DNA from: Candidatus Heimdallarchaeota archaeon
GTDB taxonomy: Archaea > Asgardarchaeota > Heimdallarchaeia > Heimdallarchaeales > Heimdallarchaeaceae
Reading direction: 5' to 3'
Length of the DNA stretch: 15,571 bases
Assembly: GCA_023135215.1 (NCBI GenBank)
Contig: JAGLTP010000134.1
Coordinates: forward strand, 1-15,571
How positions within the stretch are numbered: position 1 is the first letter of the stretch; each line of letters opens with the position of its first letter. The notes under the pieces were generated by a model. It had not been told where the DNA came from. It did not search any database and saw nothing but the letters and a program-made list of their open reading frames with translations. A program made the translations under genes and the position numbers. Shown piece after piece: positions 1-7,514 of this stretch.

Positions 1-933
1 GAGCTTATTGGAAAAAACCACACTGAAAAGAAATACATGGCAATAGAGCATTCTTCAAAGCTGAATGTGAAGAGTGTGAAATTTCATCCAGGAGGTTCCG
101 CAGCAAATACAACATGTAATTTATCTCATATTGGATTAAAAACTGCATTTATTGGGGGAGTTGGAAACGATGTGAATGGAGAAGTGTGCCTAGAAGATAT
201 GGAAAAGCATGGTGTTGATGTTTCAGGAGTCAGTGTATTTACTGAAGATACAACGGCAATTTCAGTTATACTCCTAACCCCCTGGGGAAAAGATAGCTCA
301 ATTCTAGCTTATAAGGGTGCAAATAACCTATTTTCAGAGGACCATATAGTTGAAGAAATACTACTATCCACAAAATGTTTTGTATGGACTTCTTTAACTT
401 CTGATAAGGGAGTTAATGCTATCAAGAAATGTATTGAACTAACAAAATCAGTTGACGGATTGATAGCGGGAGCACCATCGATTTCAATCATTAAAAATAG
501 ACCCGAGGAAGCAATATCTCTTCTGAGGAAATGTGATATTACAAGTATGAATGAAGAGGAATTAATTGCTCTTACAAATGAGCAAGAAGTAATCAAAGGG
601 ATGAAGAAATTATTTGATTGGGGTCTTAAGATTGTAAACATCACATTTGGAAAAGAAGGTCAGTGGTTAAGTGATGGAAAGATTATTATCAAAACAAAAC
701 CACCAAAAGTTTTTGTTGAAGATACTACAGGTGCAGGCGATGCTACTATGAGTGGAATTATCTATGGGTTTCTTGAAAATAGAACATTACAAGAAACAGC
801 TCAAATTGCCTCAGCTTTAAGCGCAATGGAGATTGAATCACCAGGAGTAAGAGTTGGAACACCTCTAGAATATTCAGAACTTGAAGAGTTTATGAAAAAA
901 AATGAAGTGTCTCAAGAAATCAGTGATTTCTGA
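1..933 (+). CDS. PfkB-family (ribokinase-like) sugar or nucleoside kinase, 5' end cut by window
   Basis: ATP-dependent carbohydrate or nucleoside kinase of the ribokinase/PfkB superfamily, expected in the cytosol. Visible signatures are the N-terminal GGSAANTT motif (nt about 91-114), the central NEEEL motif (nt about 550-564), and the C-terminal DTTGAGDA motif (nt 721-744), which carries the catalytic Asp and the anion hole. The frame is open from base 1, and the usual first beta-strand with its Gly/Asp substrate motif is missing, so the gene almost certainly starts upstream. The first in-window ATG (nt 37) lies too close to GGSAAN to be the true start. Substrate specificity (sugar, nucleoside, ADP-ribose-like) cannot be read from these motifs. 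The family call is certain; the substrate is unknown. Confidence 0.93.
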   Translation, partial: ELIGKNHTEKKYMAIEHSSKLNVKSVKFHPGGSAANTTCNLSHIGLKTAFIGGVGNDVNGEVCLEDMEKHGVDVSGVSVFTEDTTAISVILLTPWGKDSSILAYKGANNLFSEDHIVEEILLSTKCFVWTSLTSDKGVNAIKKCIELTKSVDGLIAGAPSISIIKNRPEEAISLLRKCDITSMNEEELIALTNEQEVIKGMKKLFDWGLKIVNITFGKEGQWLSDGKIIIKTKPPKVFVEDTTGAGDATMSGIIYGFLENRTLQETAQIASALSAMEIESPGVRVGTPLEYSELEEFMKKNEVSQEISDF

Positions 934-1014
934 ATAATCTTAGGTAAGTCAATTTAATTCTTCAACAATCTACACAAAATTTAAAGAAAAAGAGTTTCAT
1001 CTCTAATTATAAAA

Positions 1015-1713
1015 ATGTCCTCGGCATCTGAAATCACAGACAACAATCTAAGAAACTGTATTGCTAGGGCGGATTCTAATTGTAATGATTGTGAGCTTAA
1101 TGGTAAATTAATCTGTTTTGTAGATAAGAAATTTGCAAATAAGTTTACAATCGGAAATATTCTGTATAGGTTGTTAGCTATTGAAATATTCATCTTTTCT
1201 GGATTATTAATAGGACATTGGTGGATGTTAATATCCTATGTAAGTACTGTTTTGATTACTTTCTTGATAATTGAACCTAGATTATTGTGCAGTCATTGTC
1301 CTTTCTATGAAAGAGAAGGAAAATGTTTGAAATGCTGGGCTTTGAGAGGAATGCCAAAATTATGGAGATATAGGCCTGAACCAATAAATAGAACGGAAAA
1401 AACATTTATGCTCATACTTGGGAGTTTCATAGATTTATTCCCATTTCTTGGATCAATATGGGGGATAGTCTACTTCTTTATGAATATTGAAGGTAATATC
1501 GTATTGGGAGTGGGAATACTAATTAGTACAGTTCTATTCTTAATTGTTGCAGGGTATTTTTCCAAGGTTTTGCTTGGATTTGCATGTAAAAAATGTGCAA
1601 ACTTTTCTTGTGCAATGAACAAAGTTCCAAAGGAAGTTATCAATAAATTTCTTGAAAAAAATCCTAAGATGAAAAAGGCTTGGATAAAAAGTGGTTGGAA
1701 AAAAGAAGAATAA
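1015..1713 (+). CDS. Cys-rich four-helix integral membrane protein, unknown function
   Basis: No function recognised. The 232-aa protein has a short cytosolic-looking N-terminus with CxxC (C23, C26) plus C15 and C34. It then has two hydrophobic segments (about 46-68 and 70-88), a hydrophilic loop with CxxC pairs C92/C95 and C104/C107 followed by a basic KLWRYRPEP stretch, two more hydrophobic segments (about 131-156 and 161-183), and a C-terminal C191xxC194...C199 patch before a Lys-rich tail. The eleven Cys residues cluster at the helix ends, which suggests metal or Fe-S binding or redox chemistry; that is inference. The loop pattern resembles a family of archaeal and bacterial hypothetical membrane proteins that I recall only by its conserved Cys/PKLW spacing. 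A TATA-like TTTAAA sits about 33 nt upstream of the ATG, so the leader would be very short. Confidence 0.85.
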   Translation: MSSASEITDNNLRNCIARADSNCNDCELNGKLICFVDKKFANKFTIGNILYRLLAIEIFIFSGLLIGHWWMLISYVSTVLITFLIIEPRLLCSHCPFYEREGKCLKCWALRGMPKLWRYRPEPINRTEKTFMLILGSFIDLFPFLGSIWGIVYFFMNIEGNIVLGVGILISTVLFLIVAGYFSKVLLGFACKKCANFSCAMNKVPKEVINKFLEKNPKMKKAWIKSGWKKEE

Positions 1714-1743
1714 CTATTTCAGTTTCAACTTTGCCCCCAAATT

Positions 1744-1753
1744 CTTTTTTAAG
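1744..1753 (+). promoter_or_regulatory. TATA-like box for the NIF3-like gene
   Basis: The T-rich TTTTTTAAG element is centred about 26 nt before the ATG at 1777, which predicts transcription starting at or next to the start codon. The same T-run could also terminate the upstream membrane-protein transcript. Confidence 0.5.
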
Positions 1754-1776
1754 CAGTTCATAATTTCTTGATTAGA

Positions 1777-2586
1777 ATGACTAAGACATTAGAAGAAATT
1801 ATTGCTTCTTTACGAAATTTAACTGATAAAGAAGTGTATCAATCATCAGATTTTGGAATTGAGTTTGGAACATATGCTCCAAGAGTCTTAAGCGCAATAA
1901 ATGTCAAGAGTATTGTAGTGTCTCCTTTTGTAAATCTAAGGTTGATACATTTTATGAACGAAAACAAAGCAAATCTAGTATTAACAGTTTTACCTCTTCC
2001 TTTTACTACCAAAAATTTTCCTCTATCTGAAAGCAATTTTGAGATCTTACGATCACTAGTTACGAATAATATAAAGACAATTAAACTCCCAGAAAAATGG
2101 ATATATGCAAAAAATGGGAGTTTCAAATACTTTGTTCAAACACTTGGAATAAGTAAAATTGAACCTTTTAATCTGACATTGAATTCAGAGAAAACAATAC
2201 CATACTGGAACCTTCCTAATCTTTCATTTGAAGATTTTCTTTCATCGTTAAGTCATTCAAATAAAAAATGGTTGACTTATCCCTATGCTCCTGGTGATTC
2301 AAAACTTTCCATTGTACTTGAAAGACACAGCTTTTCTCAGAATGATTTTGAACAGTTGAAGAAAAATAATATTTCAACCATTTTGAGTTTCAATTTGGAT
2401 ACAAGAAGAGCCCATGAATATCAAAAACATAAGATTAACTACGTCTTTATCCCCTTCCTGGATTATTGCAACATTTCATTAAGAAAATTTTCACAAATAC
2501 TACAATTGGAAACAAATGAAAAAGTTCTGTTCTATCCACACGAAACAATAAATTGGAAATCTTATGAAGAGCTAAAACTTAATTAG
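1777..2586 (+). CDS. NIF3/DUF34-like protein lacking the metal-binding residues
   Basis: A 269-aa protein whose layout follows the NIF3 (DUF34) family. The N-terminal TLEEIIASL helix and the D-x-GIEFG region correspond to the family's DNxGLQVG. ANLVLTVLPLPF (about 66-76) sits where NIF3 proteins have a THHPL(F) metal motif. SFEDFLSSL (150-158) and a second alpha/beta half follow, and LDYCN (228-232) sits where an H-Y-x-(T)E metal motif is expected. NIF3 proteins normally bind a di-metal centre through His, Asp and Glu; here THHP reads VLPL and the C-terminal His/Glu are absent, so this copy looks catalytically dead or repurposed. The match is from memory of the family, not a search. The start is the ATG at 1777, not the in-frame TTG 9 nt earlier, because a TATA-like TTTTTTAA lies about 26 nt before it (leaderless). 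Confidence 0.6.
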   Translation: MTKTLEEIIASLRNLTDKEVYQSSDFGIEFGTYAPRVLSAINVKSIVVSPFVNLRLIHFMNENKANLVLTVLPLPFTTKNFPLSESNFEILRSLVTNNIKTIKLPEKWIYAKNGSFKYFVQTLGISKIEPFNLTLNSEKTIPYWNLPNLSFEDFLSSLSHSNKKWLTYPYAPGDSKLSIVLERHSFSQNDFEQLKKNNISTILSFNLDTRRAHEYQKHKINYVFIPFLDYCNISLRKFSQILQLETNEKVLFYPHETINWKSYEELKLN

Positions 2587-2633
2587 CTTAAGTTTTTTCT
2601 TAAATAGAAGATACTCAATGATGGGGGAGTATA

Positions 2634-3959
2634 ATGAATTCTCTGATTCCACTAGTAATAACAATCTTATCTCAAATCGAGAAAGGGAAATCTATCCGTG
2701 TTGAACTTAGAAGGATCATTTCCGAATATAAATTGAACCGAGAAGAAGAATCAATACTATATTCTTTGGTTTTTGAAATTTTCAGAAAATTGAATGTTAT
2801 TGATCTTTATATAAAAAAGAGCAGTTCGTCTTTTTCTATCAAAAAAATATCAAGCAAGAATCGAGCTCTACTTAGAATTGCAACATATTTATTGAAAATC
2901 GATAATAAGCAATTTAAATACGTAAAAGAGAACCTTGATCCCCATTATGAAAACATTAAGGAACTAGGGTTTGATGAGATTCTGAAATTGATACAGGAAA
3001 TAAAAGAGGAAGAACTTTATGAGAATAGAGTAGATTTAGCTTCTAAATTGTCTATTGAGTTTTTTACTCCCACTTGGATTGTTAGAAAATTCATAAATCA
3101 GTGGGATGAGAATTTTGCAACAGAGTTAGTATCTACTTTTATTCAGAATCTCCCAGTATATGTTAGGGTAAATCCTTTCAAATCTAATATTGAAGAAATC
3201 ACCACAAATTTTAGGCGTAAAAACATAGCTTTTGAAGCTGTAAAAGAGATTGATGGACTTATTAAGATAACAGAAAGTGAAACCCCCATCCCTCAATATG
3301 ATGAATTTAAAGATGGAAAAATAGTAATTCAACAAAAAGCTTCTGCATTGGTTTCACTTGTTTTAAACCCTCAGAAGGGAGAAAAAATACTCGATATGTG
3401 TGCTTCTCCAGGCGGAAAAACCTCTCATCTAGCAGCAATGCTTGGGGATGGTAGGAATATTGAGGCTGTGGATATTAGTGAAGAAAGAATGAAGATATTG
3501 AAAGATAGATTAAAACTACTTGGCATAACTTCAGTGAAAACCACGCAAGCGGATGCAAGAACACTTCATAATCAAACAAGAAAAGAATATGATAAAATCC
3601 TTCTTGATCCTCCTTGTTCAGGATCAGGTACTTATTCTTCTAGACCTGAGATAAAATGGAGAGTAAAGCAAAGAGATTTGAGATGGTATATTAATCTACA
3701 GCGAGATTTACTCAATGAAGCTTCAAAACTTGTTAAAAAAGAGGGAACTATTGTTTATTCAACCTGTTCTTTATATAGAGAAGAAAATCATGAAATACTA
3801 TCTTCCTTTTTAGAAAAAAACAGTAATTTTTCTTTAGCAGAAACAACTCCAATGCTAGGTTTACCATCTCGACTACTACAAAACAAAGCACAAGAACTAT
3901 ATCCCCATATTCATGAAACAGAAGGTTTCTTCATTGCAAAAGTTAAAAGGAACAGTTGA
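2634..3959 (+). CDS. RNA (cytosine-5-)-methyltransferase, RsmB/NOP2/Sun family, with N-terminal NusB-like domain
   Basis: SAM-dependent enzyme that methylates C5 of cytosine in rRNA or tRNA. Residues about 1-140 form an all-helical NusB-like domain; about 170-441 are the Rossmann methyltransferase. The SAM motif ILDMCASPGGKT is at 252-263. DPPCSGSG (325-332) holds the cysteine that aids product release (C328), and STCS (376-379) holds the nucleophilic cysteine C378, so both catalytic cysteines are present. Length (441 aa) and domain order match bacterial RsmB (16S rRNA m5C967). Archaeal NSUN-type enzymes often lack a NusB domain, so the exact target is open. The start at 2634 is backed by a GGGGGAG Shine-Dalgarno-like stretch 4 nt upstream and a TTAAATA box further up (2600-2606). 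Confidence 0.93.
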   Translation: MNSLIPLVITILSQIEKGKSIRVELRRIISEYKLNREEESILYSLVFEIFRKLNVIDLYIKKSSSSFSIKKISSKNRALLRIATYLLKIDNKQFKYVKENLDPHYENIKELGFDEILKLIQEIKEEELYENRVDLASKLSIEFFTPTWIVRKFINQWDENFATELVSTFIQNLPVYVRVNPFKSNIEEITTNFRRKNIAFEAVKEIDGLIKITESETPIPQYDEFKDGKIVIQQKASALVSLVLNPQKGEKILDMCASPGGKTSHLAAMLGDGRNIEAVDISEERMKILKDRLKLLGITSVKTTQADARTLHNQTRKEYDKILLDPPCSGSGTYSSRPEIKWRVKQRDLRWYINLQRDLLNEASKLVKKEGTIVYSTCSLYREENHEILSSFLEKNSNFSLAETTPMLGLPSRLLQNKAQELYPHIHETEGFFIAKVKRNS

Positions 3960-4002
3960 AAACTAATCTCTCAACTGATTAATATAGAATTTTAGATATT
4001 GC

Positions 4003-4009
4003 TTTTTTT
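4003..4009 (+). terminator. T-tract terminator after the RNA methyltransferase gene
   Basis: A run of seven T residues lies 44 nt past the stop codon, at the convergent junction with the gelsolin-like gene. Archaeal RNA polymerase ends on such U-tracts without needing a hairpin. It overlaps the last codons of the opposite gene. Confidence 0.45.
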
Positions 4010-4640
4010 AATATATACTATCCAGTAACACATCTATTTTTTTAATTAATTCAGATCTAAGATGATGGCGTGGAGGTTTTTCCATGCTTTTAGCAGTTTC
4101 AATATTTGTATCGAAGAGAATTTTTGATGCAAGAGTCTTAACAATTTCTTCAACATCATAGTTTTTCAATTCACCAATTTGAGTTCTATCTTTGACTACA
4201 TCTCTTATTACAGCTTCACTTTCTTCAAATGAGATAGTCAGTGGCTCTGATGAGCCAAGGTCTTCTTGTATTATTGGTCTAGTTTTTTCACCATAGACAA
4301 ATGATGTTGGTTGTTTCTCAGAAAAGGGTTCTGCTCTAATTTCGGATGTTGGATGTGATTCCATCTTATCCAAAATGTATGTGAGAATTCGATCTTTATC
4401 TTCCTGTTCAATATTAATAACCCGATATTTCGATCCTCTAATTGTTTTCAAGTTTGTTGCGGCTCTTCCTGCGGAATATGACAAAGCACTAGATATACCA
4501 GTTTTTCTATAGATGTAAATTTTCTTACCTCTTCTGTCGATTATTAGAAAAGCATCCCCTTCATAAACTAAACTTTCTTTTACAGGAGGAACCTCATGAT
4601 AACTGCCATCTTTCTGTACCGAAAAAATTCGGAAAACCAT
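4008..4640 (-). CDS. Gelsolin-domain-like protein with C-terminal helical extension
   Basis: The first about 80 residues read like one gelsolin repeat: VFRIFSV strand, then SLVYEGDAFLIID (23-35), the IYIYRK strand (41-46), the long helix with ALSYSAGRAATNL (52-64), and the KYRVINIEQED strand (71-81). In gelsolin domains the 'L..GD.fiLD...iyvW.G' core is followed by this helix, and the domain binds actin. Single- and two-domain gelsolins regulating Asgard actins are established in the literature. Departures here: the 'W.G' is replaced by YRK, and the helix Glu that binds calcium appears as Ser, so Ca2+ control may be lost. Residues about 85-160 are polar and low in structure; 160-210 form a predicted helical pair. 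Upstream, GGTGAT lies 5-6 nt before the ATG, with a TATA box beyond. An unrelated alpha/beta domain is possible. Confidence 0.6.
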   Translation of the reverse strand: MVFRIFSVQKDGSYHEVPPVKESLVYEGDAFLIIDRRGKKIYIYRKTGISSALSYSAGRAATNLKTIRGSKYRVINIEQEDKDRILTYILDKMESHPTSEIRAEPFSEKQPTSFVYGEKTRPIIQEDLGSSEPLTISFEESEAVIRDVVKDRTQIGELKNYDVEEIVKTLASKILFDTNIETAKSMEKPPRHHLRSELIKKIDVLLDSIY

Positions 4641-4677
4641 AAATTATCACCCCAATTATTAAACATAAGGCAGAATA

Positions 4678-4688
4678 CTAAATAAGAA
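4678..4688 (-). promoter_or_regulatory. TATA box of the gelsolin-like gene
   Basis: On the minus strand this reads TTCTTATTTAG, centred about 42 nt before the ATG at 4640. Initiation about 26 nt downstream would give a leader of roughly 16 nt that just includes the GGGGTGAT Shine-Dalgarno (4646-4653). The same element with flanking AA (13 nt identical) precedes queE. Confidence 0.55.
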
Positions 4689-4709
4689 TTTCTTTTTATG
4701 GTGTTTTTC

Positions 4710-5426
4710 TCACTTATAGAGCGTTTTATCAGAAATTTCTGCATTACTGAATGCTCTTTTACGCCTTAAACAGGACTCACATTTACCACAATGAATAGGT
4801 TTTCCATCATTTGTCCAATCTTCTACATTATAACAGGAAGAAGAAAATTCAAGATTTGCTCCTTTCTTATCAAGATAATTTACAATGTTGTTTTTTAATG
4901 AATCATGAAAAGGTGCTTGAATTCTCACTTTGTTCATACACCCTAAAGTAAGCGATTCGTTCATTTTATCAACAAATTCTTTTGTATTATCAGGAAATGT
5001 TTCTCCCTCTTCTAAATTTGCCCCAAAAACAATATCAACAGGCTCTTTCATACTATCGGCAAAAGATGCTGCAATAGACAAAAACAAGAAATTTCTACCA
5101 GGAACCCATACTTGTTTCGCTGTTTCATTTGTAATTGCTTTCCGATCAAGTTCAGAGAAATTTGATAAGGAAGGAGGGTCTGTTTCCCCTTTTGATAACT
5201 TGGAACCTGCAAACTTAGCAAACTCCCCTAGAAAGGGAATTGAAATAATCTTCCCTTCCAAAGATAGAAGAGAACTATATTTTTGGTTTACTCTTTCTAT
5301 AACCTCATCCTCTTTGCTCCCGTAAAGCAAACTCAATAGTATAACTTTCTCATACCTATCTATAGCCCAATAAACACAAGCAGTGGAATCCAATCCTCCA
5401 GAAAACAAAACAATTGCTACACTCAT
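4710..5426 (-). CDS. queC: 7-cyano-7-deazaguanine (preQ0) synthase
   Basis: Converts 7-carboxy-7-deazaguanine to preQ0 using ATP and ammonia, the last step of the pathway encoded by this operon. The N-terminal PP-loop motif SGGLDST (9-15) binds ATP. VPGRN (108-112) and EEGETFPDNT (139-148) match the QueC core. The four zinc cysteines are C198 and C213, C216, C219 in HCGKCESCLRR. At 238 aa it is full length. It is the last gene of the operon, 35 nt after queD, and has its own AAGGGGAAG Shine-Dalgarno-like sequence. In archaea preQ0 is then inserted into tRNA position 15 by ArcTGT and turned into archaeosine; neither of those later genes is in this window. Confidence 0.96.
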   Translation of the reverse strand: MSVAIVLFSGGLDSTACVYWAIDRYEKVILLSLLYGSKEDEVIERVNQKYSSLLSLEGKIISIPFLGEFAKFAGSKLSKGETDPPSLSNFSELDRKAITNETAKQVWVPGRNFLFLSIAASFADSMKEPVDIVFGANLEEGETFPDNTKEFVDKMNESLTLGCMNKVRIQAPFHDSLKNNIVNYLDKKGANLEFSSSCYNVEDWTNDGKPIHCGKCESCLRRKRAFSNAEISDKTLYK

Positions 5427-5461
5427 AATCTTCCCCTTCTATGATTTCCGTTTCCACCTAT

Positions 5462-5920
5462 TCAATCTTCTCCTGAATATACAACAGTGCTTGTTGGGGT
5501 TTCAGACATTATAATTGTAATTTTAAATTGCGGGTATTGCTTTTTTATCAAGTTATGGATATGTTTTGAAAACAGCTCAACTGTTGTTGATTCTATTGGA
5601 ATAAAGACTACATCCTCTTTTGGCAAACGGTAAAGCTTTCCTTCACAAGTATTAATGATTATTTGCTTATCCTTAGTTTCAATTTGTAAATCTTTGCTCT
5701 CTGATGGTATCAAGATTTTGTGATCAAACTTTTTTAACATTTTTATCATATCTGATTTAAACAAACCAAAATCTATAATCATATTATTTTCATCAAGTTC
5801 TCCCTCAATCTCAATTTCTATTTGATAATTGTGTCCATGAATTTTCGCACATTTGTCATGTCTTACTAACATGTGTGCAGAAGCTATGGTTAACTTATCC
5901 CCTGAAATCCTTAATTTCAT
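5462..5920 (-). CDS. queD: 6-carboxy-tetrahydropterin synthase (PTPS family)
   Basis: Converts 7,8-dihydroneopterin triphosphate to 6-carboxy-5,6,7,8-tetrahydropterin. The zinc ligands are H16 (in SAH), H28 and H30. The catalytic Cys is C24 in CAKIHGH, which has the CxxxHGH spacing typical of QueD as opposed to mammalian-type PTPS. FDHKIL (65-70) carries the Asp/His pair, and E140 in the C-terminal MSETPTS motif would bind the pterin. The length of 152 aa is slightly long: an insert around 71-100 replaces the short loop of bacterial QueD. The gene lies 9 nt downstream of the DUF366 gene and has AGGGGA as Shine-Dalgarno, so it is part of the preQ0 operon. Confidence 0.94.
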   Translation of the reverse strand: MKLRISGDKLTIASAHMLVRHDKCAKIHGHNYQIEIEIEGELDENNMIIDFGLFKSDMIKMLKKFDHKILIPSESKDLQIETKDKQIIINTCEGKLYRLPKEDVVFIPIESTTVELFSKHIHNLIKKQYPQFKITIIMSETPTSTVVYSGED

Positions 5921-5929
5921 ATTTTTCCC

Positions 5930-6562
5930 CTAAATTGATTTGGTTTTCGATACATCCTCTTTTACCATCTGTAGTTCATCAATATACTGTTTAACTATAG
6001 ATATTATCCATTCCTTAAGTTGACTATCTTCAAATTCGAGTTCTAATAATCCTATTGCAGTTACATGCTGTGGAAACCCCGAACTTCCAACATTTAATCC
6101 AAAGTGTATTTTACTATTAGTTACTCCTACTGAAGCAATTGCAACATTTAGCTTTTTCTCACCAATGTATATGTCTGTTCCTTTTCTCTGGGCTTTTATC
6201 CCCTTTAAATTCAATTTTTCCAAGATTATTAATGTAAGCAATCGAAGACGATAATATTCTATCTCTAAATTTGGGGGTTGAATATCGAATTCTTCAATAA
6301 TTATATGTAAACTATCATCGGAACTTATCAGAATCTCGGCTAAATGTGATTCTCTTTGAATATCCTTGATATCTATCATTTCTGCAGGAGATAAGCTCAT
6401 TCCACCTCTAAAAACGAGGATGCTATTTCCTAAAACGTTGTAATTATTTGCTATATATTGGCTGGATAACTGTGAACCATCATATATTATGTTGTTCTCG
6501 AAATCTTCTACAACAATATTATAAGATCGATACTCAATCTTCTTCAATTTGTTCAAATCCAT
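5930..6562 (-). CDS. DUF366 family protein in the preQ0 operon
   Basis: The function is not established. Family features visible: YDGSQLSSQY (27-36), NVLGNSILVFRG (44-55), a DDSLHIIIEEFD segment (about 82-93), and a C-terminal half with KLNVAIASVGVTNSKIHFGLNVGSSG (about 137-162). That is the DUF366 pattern found mainly in archaea and some bacteria. The start codon lies inside the end of the cyclohydrolase gene (29 nt overlap in a different frame) and queD follows after 9 nt, so it is translationally coupled to pathway genes. This implies a role in pterin or deazapurine metabolism, such as an accessory to the cyclohydrolase step or binding of an intermediate, but that is inferred only from position. 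No signal peptide or membrane segment is visible. A start further downstream is possible but none has a better ribosome site. Confidence 0.85.
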   Translation of the reverse strand: MDLNKLKKIEYRSYNIVVEDFENNIIYDGSQLSSQYIANNYNVLGNSILVFRGGMSLSPAEMIDIKDIQRESHLAEILISSDDSLHIIIEEFDIQPPNLEIEYYRLRLLTLIILEKLNLKGIKAQRKGTDIYIGEKKLNVAIASVGVTNSKIHFGLNVGSSGFPQHVTAIGLLELEFEDSQLKEWIISIVKQYIDELQMVKEDVSKTKSI

Positions 6563-7502
6563 TTAATTGCTCTTTTAGCTTCTTCAGTGTTGTCCTTACT
6601 TCAGCTACTGCATTATGCTGATGTATACTTTCATAGTTTATCTGTTTAACTGCAATAATTGTTTCCTCTGGATGCTCAGTGAATCTTTCAACTACCTTTT
6701 GTAAAATAGAACGAACAACATCTTCTACGAAAACTGGATTCTGATGAGCATAAAGAACGACAGCCTGTTCATCTTTTCTTTTTAATACTTCATGAACAGG
6801 AGAACTCATTGAATTTTCAAGAATTTTAATAATATCTTCTAGTTCTACTCTTTCAGCATCTCTTGGTTGTTCAAAAAGTAAAATTGATTTTGATCTTTGA
6901 TTATGCGCAGCTATGGGAACAAGTTTCAAGATTTTATCAATATCGTCTGTGCTGAAACCTTCTTTCAACAATCTTTCTTTAGTAATATCTTTTGATAATT
7001 CTTGTGAGCATGGACAAACAGTAGTTCCCTCCACCTCTGCACCAATAATCTTTGTGATCTTTATTTCATTATTAGTTCTTTCTGCATAAGCCCCAGATCT
7101 AAGTACATGAACACTGGATTTATTTTCTAAAATTGCTTCTGAAAAGGTTTCCATTTCATAATCAGCACTAAGATTCACCTCAGCAAAATTAGCTCCTGGT
7201 TGCACTTCAATAACCTTTTCCGCAATTTTAGCGCATAACTCTTCACTATCAGTTATTACTTCACTACTTAATGTAGAGATTACCTCATTGATAGCTTCAA
7301 TGTTTCTTGACATGTGGATGCCTCTTTTACTCGGGAGTAGATCAACAAAAACATCTATTCTAGCAGATAATTCATTATATATTCCTCTTCTTTTTCTTCG
7401 AATTATCTTTGGTACATTACAAACCCCCACTCTACGTAATCCTATCTGGATTTTTGATTCATGTGCTTGAACATCGGATAATTCTTTACTTTTTAAATCC
7501 AT
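6534..7502 (-). CDS. mptA: GTP cyclohydrolase of the GCYH-IB/MptA (FolE2) family
   Basis: Opens the GTP ring to give the pterin precursor of preQ0. Family signatures: SDVQ (9-12), the HMSR motif (63-66), TVCPCSQE (161-168) with the metal-binding Cys pair C163/C165, VPIAAHNQR (195-203), and SIHQHNA (292-298). At 322 aa it matches MptA/FolE2 (about 300-320). Bacterial FolE2 yields dihydroneopterin triphosphate; archaeal MptA with Fe(II) yields the 2',3'-cyclic phosphate used for methanopterin. Because queD, which needs the triphosphate, sits in the same operon, FolE2-type chemistry is implied, but residues alone do not settle it. AAAGGT, ahead of the ATG, serves as Shine-Dalgarno. The gene starts 12 nt after queE ends and its last 29 nt overlap the DUF366 start. 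Confidence 0.94.
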   Translation of the reverse strand: MDLKSKELSDVQAHESKIQIGLRRVGVCNVPKIIRRKRRGIYNELSARIDVFVDLLPSKRGIHMSRNIEAINEVISTLSSEVITDSEELCAKIAEKVIEVQPGANFAEVNLSADYEMETFSEAILENKSSVHVLRSGAYAERTNNEIKITKIIGAEVEGTTVCPCSQELSKDITKERLLKEGFSTDDIDKILKLVPIAAHNQRSKSILLFEQPRDAERVELEDIIKILENSMSSPVHEVLKRKDEQAVVLYAHQNPVFVEDVVRSILQKVVERFTEHPEETIIAVKQINYESIHQHNAVAEVRTTLKKLKEQLNGFEQIEED

Positions 7503-7514
7503 TTTAATTACCTT

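Noticed and set aside
4930..5325. 131-codon open frame on the + strand opposite queC
   Set aside because: It lies wholly within the well-supported queC gene on the other strand and its translation has no recognisable features.
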